From an uncultured Oscillospiraceae bacterium (lineage in GTDB: Bacteria; Bacillota; Clostridia; Oscillospirales; Acutalibacteraceae), in contig UQLR01000001.1 of assembly GCA_900541975.1 (NCBI GenBank), forward strand, positions 1 through 64,000: 64,000 nt of DNA, written 5' to 3'. Positions 51,515 through 59,725 of this stretch are shown piece after piece. Under the pieces are notes generated by a model. The model saw only the letters and a program-made list of their open reading frames with translations, did not search any database and had not been told where the DNA came from. Each line of letters starts with the position of its first letter. The first letter of the stretch is position 1. The position numbers and the translations under genes are program-made.

Positions 51515-53098
51515 TTAGTTTCCAAATTCTTTTAAAATTAATCCTTTATTATGCTCAAGAGCCCATTGAATGGTCCATTCACTGGTAAAAAGCAAAAGAT
51601 AGTTCCCTTTTAGATCCTGTATTCTTTTTGTATCAGAGGACAGATCCAGCTTTCCCGGTTCTATTTCTTCATTTCCAATCCAACGGATATACTGGTATGG
51701 CAAGCCACTCATGAAGATATCTACATTGTATTCGTTTTTCAGGCGATATTCCAACACTTCAAACTGCAAAGTCCCCACTACGCCGACGATTACCTCTTCC
51801 ATGCCTGCGCCGATATCCTGAAAGATTTGAATGGCGCCCTCCTGCGCAATTTGATTGATCCCTTTTATAAATTGCTTACGCTTCATGGTATCTTTTTGGC
51901 GAACAAGGGAAAAATGCTCAGGTGCAAATGTAGGGATTCCTTTAAAGCAAAACTTCTTATCCGGCGCACACAGAGTGTCGCCGATCGAAAAAATACCGGG
52001 ATCAAACACGCCGATGATATCTCCTGCATAGGCCTGGTCAATGACTTCCCTTTCCTGCGCCATAATCTGCTGTGGCTGGGAAAGGCGGAGTTTTTTTTGC
52101 CCCTGCACGTGATAGACTTCCATATTCTTTTCAAATTTCCCAGAGCAGATGCGCATAAAAGCAATCCGGTCGCGATGCGCCTTGTTCATATTCGCCTGTA
52201 TCTTAAAAACAAAGGCGGAAAAGCTGCCGCAAAACGGTGAAATCTCACCGTTTTGTGTCTGCCGCGGTAGAGGCGGTGTTGTAAGCTGTAAAAATTCTTC
52301 TAAAAAAGGTTCTACGCCAAAATTTGTAAGAGCCGAACCAAAAAAAACAGGGGTCAGTTTCCCGCTGCGTACATCCGCAAGGTCAAATGCATCTCCTGCA
52401 ATGTCTAGCAAATCTATTTCCTCAGAAAGCTGCTTGCAAAACGTCTGACCAATTGTATCCGGTAAAATAGGATCGGAAAGACTGATTGCAGTTGCCTCTA
52501 CCTCTTTTTGCCCGTTATTTGCAGTAAAGGCCAAAACCTTTTTACGCTTTCTGTCATACACGCCTTTAAATTCTTTTCCACAGCCAATTGGCCAGTTTAC
52601 AGGATATGTGCGAATTCCCAGTACGTTTTCAATATCTTCAAGCAGGTCGAACGGGCTTTTTGCCTCACGGTCCATCTTATTTATAAAGGTAATAATCGGG
52701 ATATTGCGCAGCAGGCAGACCTTGAACAATTTAATTGTCTGCGCCTCTACCCCTTTTGAAGCGTCTATAACCATAACGGCGCTGTCCGCGGCCATCAGAG
52801 TACGGTACGTATCCTCTGAAAAATCCTGATGTCCCGGTGTGTCCAGGATATTAATGCAATATCCTGCGTACGTAAATTGTAAAACAGAAGAGGTTACAGA
52901 AATCCCTCTTTGTTTTTCAATTTCCATCCAGTCCGAAACGGCGTGTTTTGCCGTTTTTTTACCCTTAACAGAACCGGCAAGGTTGATTGCTCCACCATAT
53001 AACAAAAGTTTTTCTGTTAAAGTAGTTTTACCGGCATCCGGGTGCGATATAATAGCAAATGTTCTTCGTTTTTCTATCTGATCTTTATAATCAGGCAA
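51515..53098 (-). CDS. prfC: Peptide chain release factor 3
   Basis: Translational GTPase that recycles RF1/RF2, 527 residues from TTG 53098. GGAGG lies 8-10 bases upstream, and the longer frame to 53167 adds 23 non-family residues. G1 is SHPDAGKTTLTEKLL, G2 region RGISVTSS, G3 DTPGHQDFSEDTYR, G4 NKMDRE. The C-terminal RF3 domain ends WALEHNKGLILKEFGN. It stands alone between two terminator-bounded regions. Confidence 0.95.
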   Translation of the reverse strand: MPDYKDQIEKRRTFAIISHPDAGKTTLTEKLLLYGGAINLAGSVKGKKTAKHAVSDWMEIEKQRGISVTSSVLQFTYAGYCINILDTPGHQDFSEDTYRTLMAADSAVMVIDASKGVEAQTIKLFKVCLLRNIPIITFINKMDREAKSPFDLLEDIENVLGIRTYPVNWPIGCGKEFKGVYDRKRKKVLAFTANNGQKEVEATAISLSDPILPDTIGQTFCKQLSEEIDLLDIAGDAFDLADVRSGKLTPVFFGSALTNFGVEPFLEEFLQLTTPPLPRQTQNGEISPFCGSFSAFVFKIQANMNKAHRDRIAFMRICSGKFEKNMEVYHVQGQKKLRLSQPQQIMAQEREVIDQAYAGDIIGVFDPGIFSIGDTLCAPDKKFCFKGIPTFAPEHFSLVRQKDTMKRKQFIKGINQIAQEGAIQIFQDIGAGMEEVIVGVVGTLQFEVLEYRLKNEYNVDIFMSGLPYQYIRWIGNEEIEPGKLDLSSDTKRIQDLKGNYLLLFTSEWTIQWALEHNKGLILKEFGN

Positions 53099-53234
53099 AA
53101 TGCATTCCTCCCGTGCAATATAAAACAACCGCTGTGATTTCCGGTTTTCTATTTTACTATTTTTCACCTTTTGTTGTCAATTCTCAGTTCATCAGTATGT
53201 AAAAATCATGTAAAATTATATTGTGAGAAAAGGT

Positions 53235-53263
53235 ATTGACTTTTTTGGAAAAAGATACTATTC
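53235..53263 (+). promoter_or_regulatory. Promoter upstream of hemW
   Basis: TTGACT at 53235, 17-base spacer, TATTCT at 53258. Transcription would start near 53270. The transcript meets a strong hairpin before reaching hemW. Confidence 0.6.
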
Positions 53264-53317
53264 TAACTTTAAGATATTATATATGCTTTTTCCTTTTTTT
53301 CATATACCTTCCAAATT

Positions 53318-53358
53318 GAAGGAGCAGAAACCAACCGTTTCTGCTCCTTCGCCATTCT
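53318..53358 (+). terminator. Terminator-like hairpin in the hemW leader
   Basis: GAAGGAGCAGAAAC (53318-53331) pairs perfectly over 14 bp with GTTTCTGCTCCTTC (53337-53350). GCCATTCTTTTAC follows, a broken T tract. It lies between the promoter at 53235 and hemW, so it is either an attenuator or the end of a small RNA of about 85-90 bases. Confidence 0.65.
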
Positions 53359-53388
53359 TTTACTGTTTTTTATGGGGATGTTGAAACG

Positions 53389-54492
53389 ATGCAAACGTTT
53401 GGGCTGTATATCCATATTCCTTTCTGCCAGGGCAAATGCCCTTACTGTGATTTTTATTCTGTAAATTTTTCTTCACAGATGGCTGACCAATATACAGCGC
53501 ATATGTGTAGACAGATTGCAAAAAAAGCCAAAGAGGACAACCATAAGGTTGTGCAAACACTTTATTTGGGCGGAGGAACGCCCAGTGTATTGGGAACCAA
53601 TCGGCTTTTAGAGATTATTTTTTCAGCAAGGCGGCACTTTTTCATGCAGCGGCCAGAAATTACTGTAGAGGTAAACCCGACCTCTGCACGGCAGTTGGAT
53701 TTTTCTGCGCTACACCATGCGGGCGTCAACCGGGTTTCTTTGGGCGTGCAGTCGGCAAATGCACGTGAACTTGCCGTTTTAGGCAGAAAGCATACCGTAC
53801 AGGATGCAAAACAAACGGCACAGAAAGCCTGTCGTGCAGGAATTGCAAACCTTTCCATGGATCTTATGCTTGGTGTTCCGGGCCAAACCAGAGAGACGCT
53901 GCAGGCGTCAATCGATTTTTGCATTGCAAACGGTGCACGGCATATATCTTGCTATATTTTAAAAATTGAAAAGGGCACGCCCTATTTTTACCAAAAAGAG
54001 CAACTCGGCCTGCCGAATGAAGACGAACAAGCCGAGCTTTATTTATTTATGTGCATGTATTTAGAACAAATGGGATTTACGCAGTATGAAATTTCAAATT
54101 TTTCAAAGCCTGATATGGAAAGTCGTCATAATTTAAATTACTGGCGCTGCGGAGAATATTTAGGTTTGGGGCCTTCCGCACATTCGTTTCTTAATGGCCG
54201 GCGCTTTTATACGCCACAAAGTTTTTCAGCCTTTTATGAGAATATAAGCATTGACGACGGTCCGGGCGGCGGAGAAGAAGAATATATTATGCTCGCACTG
54301 CGGTTAAAAGAAGGCCTTGTTTTCCAGGCGTTTGAACAAAAATACAAAAAGCCTTTTCCCTTCCGCTATATACAAAACGCCCGAAAATACACAAAAGAAA
54401 ATTTGTTAACGTGCGACCAGAAAGGAATACGTTTGTCGCAAAAAGGTTTCTTGTTATCCAATTCCCTTATTGCGGGCGTTTTATGGGGCTAA
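53389..54492 (+). CDS. hemW: HemW-type radical SAM heme chaperone
   Basis: A 367-residue radical-SAM protein of the HemN/HemW group. The cluster motif is CQGKCPYCDF (CxxxCxxC), preceded by GLYIHIPF. TLYLGGGTPSVL, EVNPTS, NRVSLGVQSAN, SMDLMLGVPGQT and HNLNYWRCGEYLGLGPSAHSF are family segments. HemW proteins lack the extra cysteine of true coproporphyrinogen oxidase and insert or carry heme; the CPYCDF form without a fourth cysteine fits HemW. GGGGATG lies before ATG 53389. Its stop is directly adjacent to the stop of the convergent gerQ-like gene. Confidence 0.92.
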   Translation: MQTFGLYIHIPFCQGKCPYCDFYSVNFSSQMADQYTAHMCRQIAKKAKEDNHKVVQTLYLGGGTPSVLGTNRLLEIIFSARRHFFMQRPEITVEVNPTSARQLDFSALHHAGVNRVSLGVQSANARELAVLGRKHTVQDAKQTAQKACRAGIANLSMDLMLGVPGQTRETLQASIDFCIANGARHISCYILKIEKGTPYFYQKEQLGLPNEDEQAELYLFMCMYLEQMGFTQYEISNFSKPDMESRHNLNYWRCGEYLGLGPSAHSFLNGRRFYTPQSFSAFYENISIDDGPGGGEEEYIMLALRLKEGLVFQAFEQKYKKPFPFRYIQNARKYTKENLLTCDQKGIRLSQKGFLLSNSLIAGVLWG

Positions 54493-55089
54493 TCAGTAGA
54501 AATAACGGACAAATTTTATATTGTAAAAATCACAGGTTGTCAAGTCGTTGGAATTTGTTTCATTGATTAAAATATAATTTGCCCCTACACCAAGCAGATA
54601 GCCTTCTTTTGTTACGAGCGTATCGGAACCGACCAACATTTGAATTTCAATTTTTCGGCCAATTTGTGTACGCATAAAACCATTTAAGTATTGGATACTT
54701 TCTCCTGTTACCGGAAAAGGTTGCGAATATTCACGGATCATGCTGTATTCGTTTGCCTGTGTTGTGGCCATGCCGTCTGTCGTTCCGCTCATGGTGCTTT
54801 GCATGCCTGTAGCGGGAGCTGCGCTTATTGGTTCTCCCTGGACAGGTCGCGTAGTGCCGGTTGCAGGGTATCCTACTCCCAGCTGCTGCGCTTCTCTCAG
54901 CGTTCTTTCTAACTCCAGTACTTCTTCTTCCGGTCCGCCCTGACGCAATTGCGCCTGCGCCTGGTTATAAGCTGCAATCTGCTCAAGCGACGGGATATTA
55001 GGTATAATGTTTCCGGTTGGTACGCAACCTCCCTCGGGGCAGTTGTTAAATCCATAAATCTGCCCTAGGTCAATTGAATTGTTATCCAT
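54493..55089 (-). CDS. gerQ: GerQ-like spore coat protein
   Basis: A 198-residue protein whose last 80 residues resemble GerQ (PVTGESIQYLNGFMRTQIGRKIEIQMLV... KEGYLLGVGANYILINETNSNDLTTCDFYNIKFVRYFY). In Bacillus GerQ is a coat protein needed to place the germination hydrolase CwlJ. The N-terminal half is low in complexity (Q, A, G, T, P-rich) and begins with a segment holding two cysteines. It lies 40 bases downstream of a cwlJ-like gene on the same strand, which supports the assignment. Confidence 0.8.
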   Translation of the reverse strand: MDNNSIDLGQIYGFNNCPEGGCVPTGNIIPNIPSLEQIAAYNQAQAQLRQGGPEEEVLELERTLREAQQLGVGYPATGTTRPVQGEPISAAPATGMQSTMSGTTDGMATTQANEYSMIREYSQPFPVTGESIQYLNGFMRTQIGRKIEIQMLVGSDTLVTKEGYLLGVGANYILINETNSNDLTTCDFYNIKFVRYFY

Positions 55090-55129
55090 AGTATTACCCC
55101 CTGATTTTCTTTAAAATGGCAGTGACAAT

Positions 55130-55585
55130 TTAGGTACTCTCGTATTTTTCAGTTGGTGCATAAAAGCAATGCGCGCCAACCCTTGTGTAAATAATTCCCG
55201 TACCGTTTGGCGGGAAATATTGCGGACATGTGTCGCTGTATGGATTAAAGAAATATAAAGAGTTTCCCACCGCACCGAAAAAGTTGCCCGCAAGCACCCA
55301 ATCCACAATCTGGTACTGTATTTCGTCCGGTTCAATATTGTATACATTTTGAGGATTATATTCTCCTCCTACCGTCGTTTGCATACAAACAAACTGCCTT
55401 GCCTGTTCTATAATGGCTCTGACATCCCCGCCCTGGCTGACCCGTGCAAATTCACCGTATGGTACCGTAGCGCGGTTCATAATAACCGTAGCGACAGCCG
55501 CCATTCCATCATCGCCTTCACCGCCGGCTTCGCATTTGATCAGTCTTGCAAAAAGCTCTCTCGTATCCAGCGCCAAAAAATCCAC
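55130..55585 (-). CDS. cwlJ: CwlJ/SleB family spore cortex-lytic hydrolase
   Basis: A 151-residue hydrolase_2 domain protein: ELFARLIKCEAGGEGDDGMAAVATVIMNRA with the catalytic Glu, SQGGDVRAIIEQARQF, and NSLYFFNPYSDTCPQYFPPNGTGIIYTRVGAHCFY. It lacks a signal peptide and peptidoglycan-binding domain, like CwlJ and unlike SleB, so it would act after mother-cell synthesis into the coat. Pairing with the gerQ-like gene fits cortex hydrolysis at germination. The start is GTG 55585; TTG 55576 is possible. Confidence 0.88.
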   Translation of the reverse strand: MDFLALDTRELFARLIKCEAGGEGDDGMAAVATVIMNRATVPYGEFARVSQGGDVRAIIEQARQFVCMQTTVGGEYNPQNVYNIEPDEIQYQIVDWVLAGNFFGAVGNSLYFFNPYSDTCPQYFPPNGTGIIYTRVGAHCFYAPTEKYEST

Positions 55586-55651
55586 CTGCCTTTACGGTTA
55601 TTGCTTTGCTTTTTTATTCTATGCCAGCTGAAAAAACGTTGTGACTTGTAC

Positions 55652-55680
55652 TTGACTTTCTATGCGGGAACAAGTAAAAT
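55652..55680 (+). promoter_or_regulatory. Promoter of tRNA-Ser
   Basis: TTGACT at 55652, 17-base spacer, TAAAAT at 55675; the start of transcription would be about 40 bases before the tRNA. Confidence 0.7.
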
Positions 55681-55726
55681 AAGCATTGCTTATGTTATAA
55701 TAAAGCAAGCAAAAGCTGATGGTTTT

Positions 55727-55819
55727 GGAGATGTACCCAAGTGGCTGAAGGGTCCGCACTCGAAATGCGGTAGGCCGGGGATTCCCGGTGCGAGAGTTCA
55801 AATCTCTCCATCTCCGCCA
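55727..55819 (+). tRNA. tRNA-Ser (anticodon CGA)
   Basis: A 93-base class II tRNA with encoded CCA. The acceptor stem GGAGATG (55727-55733) pairs with CATCTCC (55809-55815). Anticodon stem CCGCA/TGCGG encloses loop CTCGAAA, anticodon CGA at 55761-55763, reading UCG. A long variable arm (GCCGGGGATTCCCGGT) and T-loop TTCAAAT are present. G73 and CCA complete the 3' end. Confidence 0.97.
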
Positions 55820-55820
55820 C

Positions 55821-55857
55821 GTCGGAGCAAAGTCCGCTTTGCTCCGGCTTATTTTTT
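55821..55857 (+). terminator. Intrinsic terminator of tRNA-Ser
   Basis: GTCGGAGCAAAG (55821-55832) pairs over 12 bp, with one G-T pair, with CTTTGCTCCGGC (55837-55848). TTATTTTTT follows. Confidence 0.9.
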
Positions 55858-56470
55858 GCAAACATAAGCCGTCCGTCCGCTTTCTTGCTCCTCCTTTTCC
55901 GAAAAAGGCCACGCTTGCTGCGGCTGTTCGCTTGCAAGCGCGCTCACAACGCCTTCGCGGCGTTATCAACCTTTTTTTCGGGCTACAGGAGTTCGGTTCC
56001 AACACGGAAATGCTGGAAACATCTTTTTTATCCCCGACAGTCAGGCTGAGCCTGGGCGCATATCGCGTTCCAGGTTTGGCTTTTTCTTTTTGTTCTTCAC
56101 TCGCGTTTTCAGGCGGATATCCATTTCGTAACAGTCACACACGTCGGAGCAAACTATATATCGCTTGCCCCGACTTATTTTTTTAGCCAGAGCGCGCTCA
56201 CGCCACTGCTCCTCCTCGCTTCGCTGTCGCTACCAACTTTTTGCGAATTGAAGGGAATTAACTTAACCAGCGAAACGCTGAAAATATTTTCGTTCCTTCT
56301 GGTATCGCCCAAATTAAACCGTATTTTAAAAAGCTTGAATATGTGCAGTTTCCATTTTTTAAATATAGTTTTAGTTTATTATTATATTTTACATTATTCG
56401 ACAAAATACAAATAACAAACAATTTGTATTTGCTAATAAATTAATTAAATAAGCATTAAAATAAATACAA
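55858..56470. repeat. Non-coding stretch with two decayed copies of a terminator-led unit
   Basis: I see no gene here. The sequence GTCGGAGCAAA of the tRNA terminator recurs at 56143, again followed by a hairpin arm (TTGCCCCGAC, 56165-56174) and TTATTTTTTTA. Both copies are followed at similar spacing by GCGCGCTCAC, a GCTCCTCC segment, an ACCTTTTTTTCG-like run and a GAAATGCTGGAAA-like run. The unit of about 320 bases therefore appears duplicated and decayed. No second tRNA precedes the later copy. The last 150 bases are very A/T-rich. Confidence 0.5.
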
Positions 56471-56499
56471 TTGAAAAACATTGGAATCCGTGATAAAAT
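56471..56499 (+). promoter_or_regulatory. Promoter of the helicase gene
   Basis: TTGAAA at 56471, 17-base spacer, TAAAAT at 56494, in an A/T-rich region. The apparent TTG start at 56471 is this -35 box. The leader is about 40 bases. Confidence 0.7.
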
Positions 56500-56545
56500 T
56501 TATAATATTATTTGTATTGAAAAGACTTATAAAGGGCATGACAAT

Positions 56546-59281
56546 ATGGACATAAAAAAAACAATGATTCTTGTCAAGGGTGAGGATAAAACAGATAAAA
56601 TTGCAACTGTTTCCTTTGATACCCCCAGCCGCAAAACACATGTAACATATATTGGCGGCCGTTCCTATGCTTATAACTCGGCTAATGTGACAGTTCTGGA
56701 AAACCCCCAAAGCTTAGAACTGAATGGAAGGGTTGCCTATGTAAATGGGATACCCATTTATGAACCTCGGCTCATACTTGATTTTAAAAGCCGCATACGT
56801 ATTATTCAAAAAAACAACACTGCACAAACAGTAAAACCTGAGGAGCTATCGTTTGTGGAAAACGGATCATCCGATAAAAATGTTCAGCGGATTCTGGCGT
56901 ATTTGCATGAGATTTCTCAATATACAACAAACGATCCAGAGCAAGAAGCATTTTTAGAGCAGGAGATGAATCAGCTAACTTTCATTCACCCGGAAAGCGT
57001 GTTAGGACGGTATTTGAATCATCAGCCCATTGAAAACAGGACACCGCCTATGAATGGCATTATTTTTCCGTTCCGTTTTAACCTCAGTCAGAAAACCGCG
57101 CTTGAAAATGCCCTTACCCATTCCATGTCTGTGATTGAAGGTCCACCGGGCACGGGAAAAACACAAACGATTTTAAACATCCTTGCAAACCTTGTCGCTA
57201 TTCAAGGGAAAAGCGTAGCGGTGGTTTCCAATAACAACGAGGCGGTCAAGAATGTTATTGAAAAAATGACCAAGACAGGATATGGCTTTCTCACTGCGTT
57301 GCTGGGTAAAAAAACGAATCAGGACACTTTCTTTGCTAATCCGCCGGCACCCCAAGTGGATGCATGGAACTGTGCAGAAGAGAAAGAAGAACTTGTGCAA
57401 CTTATTGAAAGCCTGAATGTGCGACTGAATGCTTTGTTAAAGATAGATCGGAAAAGGGCGCAACTAGAACAAGCGTTGCAGGCATGGCAATTGGAACAGA
57501 AACATTTCAACGAGTATTACAGCCGTCAGGATGTCGTTGAAATAGAAAAACTTCCCCTGTTAAGTGCAAATTCGGACCGGATTATTTCCTTCCTTGCAGA
57601 AACCTCTCTGGCGAAAGAACGCGAGTACACGGAAAAGCTGACGTATAAACTGAAAATGCTCTTTAAATACAGGAGCTCTTTCCGAAAGCTGCAGCAACAG
57701 GAATCTTCAATATTGCTGTTGCTTGAACGAACATTTTACCAAAAGCAAATTCAAATGCTTAAAAACGATGTTGCATCTTTGAAAAACCAGTTAGACAGCG
57801 CATCGTTTGATACGCTGCTGGAACAACATCAACGGTATTCTGAAAAACTGTTTCGCAAGTGCCTGTATCAAAGCCACAGCAAGCAAACCGATGGCGGCTT
57901 TACGAAAAAGAACTTTAAGGTGAGATTTCAGCAATTTATTAGGGCTTATCCCATTATTCTCAGTACGACGCATGCTTTGCGCCGCTCCATTCCACAGAAC
58001 TATTTGCTTGATTATGTCATTATTGATGAAGCATCGCAGGTGGACTTAATAACCGGCGTACTGGCTTTTTCCTGTTGCCGCAATGTTATTGTGGTGGGCG
58101 ACACAAAACAGCTTTCCCAGATAACCAATCAAAAAATTGAACCTCAGCTGAAAAGCGCTCCGCCTGATCCCATATACAGCTATTTTAAGCATAGCATTCT
58201 GTCCTCTATAATTGGTTTGTATGGTGATCACCTGCCGCGCGTGGTTCTCCGGGAACATTACCGCTGTCACCCGCAAATTATCGAATTCTGCAATCAGAAA
58301 TATTACGGCGGCGAGTTGATCCCCTATACCAGCCCGGATTTATCGCATACCCCGCTTGTGCTTTATAAAACGGCGGAAGGAAACCACATGCGCAGGGTTA
58401 CACAGGGAGAGAAACAAGGGACATATAATCAACGGGAATTAGATGTAACAATTGAAGAGATTCTGCAAAACCCTGATCTTGCCACAGAAAACAGCCAAAT
58501 TGGCTTTGTAACGCCTTATCGTAAACAGGCCAATGTCGCCGGCGGTCTGATGCCGGACAGGATTGAAAGCGACACGGTACATAAATATCAAGGACGGGAA
58601 AAAGACTTAATGATACTATCCACTGTATTGGATAACTCCTGGATGGGTCAGCGCAGCCTCGAATTCGTGGATGATCCCCACATGGTAAACGTAGCCGTAT
58701 CCCGCGCTATCAAGCAATTCGTACTAGTTACGGACCATGATTTATTTTTTAAAAAGGGAAAGGACATCGGCGATCTGATTCGCTATATGCAGTACAGTAC
58801 GCTCGATGAAAATGTCATCGAAAGTCAGGTGGTATCGGTTTTTGATTTATTGTACAAACAGTATTCCAGAAAGCTGATTCCTTTGAAAGCCAGGATGGAC
58901 TCAAAAGCGCGGTATCAATCGGAAGAAGCACTCCGCGTATTGCTGGAGGAAATTCTTGCGCAGCCGAAGTATAATTGTTTTAGCTACACACAGGGGATAC
59001 TGCTGCGCAATCTCTTAAACTCCGTAGAAAACCTCAGCGATGAGGAGCTGGCTTATGTCAACAATCGCGCATCTTTGGATTTTGTCGTATATTATAAACA
59101 AGATAAGTCTTGCAATTTAGTGGTAGAAGTGGATGGCTTTGCTTTCCATGAAAACAGGCCGGAGCAGCTTAAGCGCGATGCATTGAAAGACGGCATTCTG
59201 AAAAAATATAATATCCCTTTTCTGCGCCTTGCCACCAATGGCAGCGGGGAACGGGAGCGGATCCTCCGGGCTTTGGAGTAA
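56546..59281 (+). CDS. UPF1-like SF1 helicase with C-terminal nuclease-like (DUF2726-type) domain
   Basis: A 911-residue protein from ATG 56546, with AAAGGG 11 bases upstream. Residues 1-160 are unassigned and beta-rich. The helicase core has Walker A IEGPPGTGKTQT near 205, a long coiled insertion (about 260-440), Walker B DYVIIDEASQVD, VVGDTKQLSQ, HYRCHPQIIEFCN, DTVHKYQGREKDLMILS and NVAVSRAIKQFVLVTD. The last 130 residues contain YNCFSYTQGI, RASLDFVVYYKQDKSCNLVVEVDGFAFHENRPEQLKRDALKDGILKKY, a PD-(D/E)xK-like pattern (D, E-V-D, K). Such fusions occur near defence genes, but no partner is seen. Confidence 0.85.
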   Translation: MDIKKTMILVKGEDKTDKIATVSFDTPSRKTHVTYIGGRSYAYNSANVTVLENPQSLELNGRVAYVNGIPIYEPRLILDFKSRIRIIQKNNTAQTVKPEELSFVENGSSDKNVQRILAYLHEISQYTTNDPEQEAFLEQEMNQLTFIHPESVLGRYLNHQPIENRTPPMNGIIFPFRFNLSQKTALENALTHSMSVIEGPPGTGKTQTILNILANLVAIQGKSVAVVSNNNEAVKNVIEKMTKTGYGFLTALLGKKTNQDTFFANPPAPQVDAWNCAEEKEELVQLIESLNVRLNALLKIDRKRAQLEQALQAWQLEQKHFNEYYSRQDVVEIEKLPLLSANSDRIISFLAETSLAKEREYTEKLTYKLKMLFKYRSSFRKLQQQESSILLLLERTFYQKQIQMLKNDVASLKNQLDSASFDTLLEQHQRYSEKLFRKCLYQSHSKQTDGGFTKKNFKVRFQQFIRAYPIILSTTHALRRSIPQNYLLDYVIIDEASQVDLITGVLAFSCCRNVIVVGDTKQLSQITNQKIEPQLKSAPPDPIYSYFKHSILSSIIGLYGDHLPRVVLREHYRCHPQIIEFCNQKYYGGELIPYTSPDLSHTPLVLYKTAEGNHMRRVTQGEKQGTYNQRELDVTIEEILQNPDLATENSQIGFVTPYRKQANVAGGLMPDRIESDTVHKYQGREKDLMILSTVLDNSWMGQRSLEFVDDPHMVNVAVSRAIKQFVLVTDHDLFFKKGKDIGDLIRYMQYSTLDENVIESQVVSVFDLLYKQYSRKLIPLKARMDSKARYQSEEALRVLLEEILAQPKYNCFSYTQGILLRNLLNSVENLSDEELAYVNNRASLDFVVYYKQDKSCNLVVEVDGFAFHENRPEQLKRDALKDGILKKYNIPFLRLATNGSGERERILRALE

Positions 59282-59483
59282 ACGCTGCCTGAGTTCAAAC
59301 GTTGACCTCCACCCTATGGCTGCTACTTTCTGTACCGCTGCGTAATTTTAAACTCATATGCCGCGATTTCTTCCACGTCTACCAGCGGCTCTGCGTGGTT
59401 ATCCGGGTTTCATTGAATTGCACACGGATCTCTTTGTATGGATTTCATACCCTGCCCCACTTTCATTCCATCTGCGTCAAGTT
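59282..59483. other. Gene-free stretch with a possible coding scrap on the minus strand
   Basis: No intact gene is seen. On the minus strand short peptides such as AEPLVDVEEIAAYEFKITQ and EIRVQFNETR lie in different frames with stops between them. They look like the remains of a frameshifted gene, but I do not recognise it. Confidence 0.3.
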
Positions 59484-59523
59484 AAAAGCTACATTTTGAG
59501 AAATCAGGATGTAGCTTTTTCTT
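59484..59523 (+). terminator. Intrinsic terminator
   Basis: AAAAGCTACAT (59484-59494) pairs over 11 bp with ATGTAGCTTTT (59509-59519) and the T run continues. It probably ends the helicase transcript, about 200 bases after its stop. The interval to 59725 shows A/T-rich leader sequence for the next gene and nothing else. Confidence 0.8.
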
Positions 59524-59725
59524 ATCTTATAACTCTTTACCGGGCGTCTTATCCTGTAACAATCTGGCAGGTCAAAGTAAGCGGTATATATAAAAATCAC
59601 ATTATAAAAATGTGCTTTTTTAACAGTTTGCGTGGATATTGAAAAGAGGGAACAGGAAAGAATCCATACGCATAGTATATAAACAGATTTATTCCTTTTA
59701 TTTTTCATTTATCTTGGAGGGAAAT

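Noticed and set aside
56471..56545. N-terminal extension of the helicase from TTG 56471
   Set aside because: That TTG is the -35 box of the promoter; ATG 56546 has a ribosome binding site.
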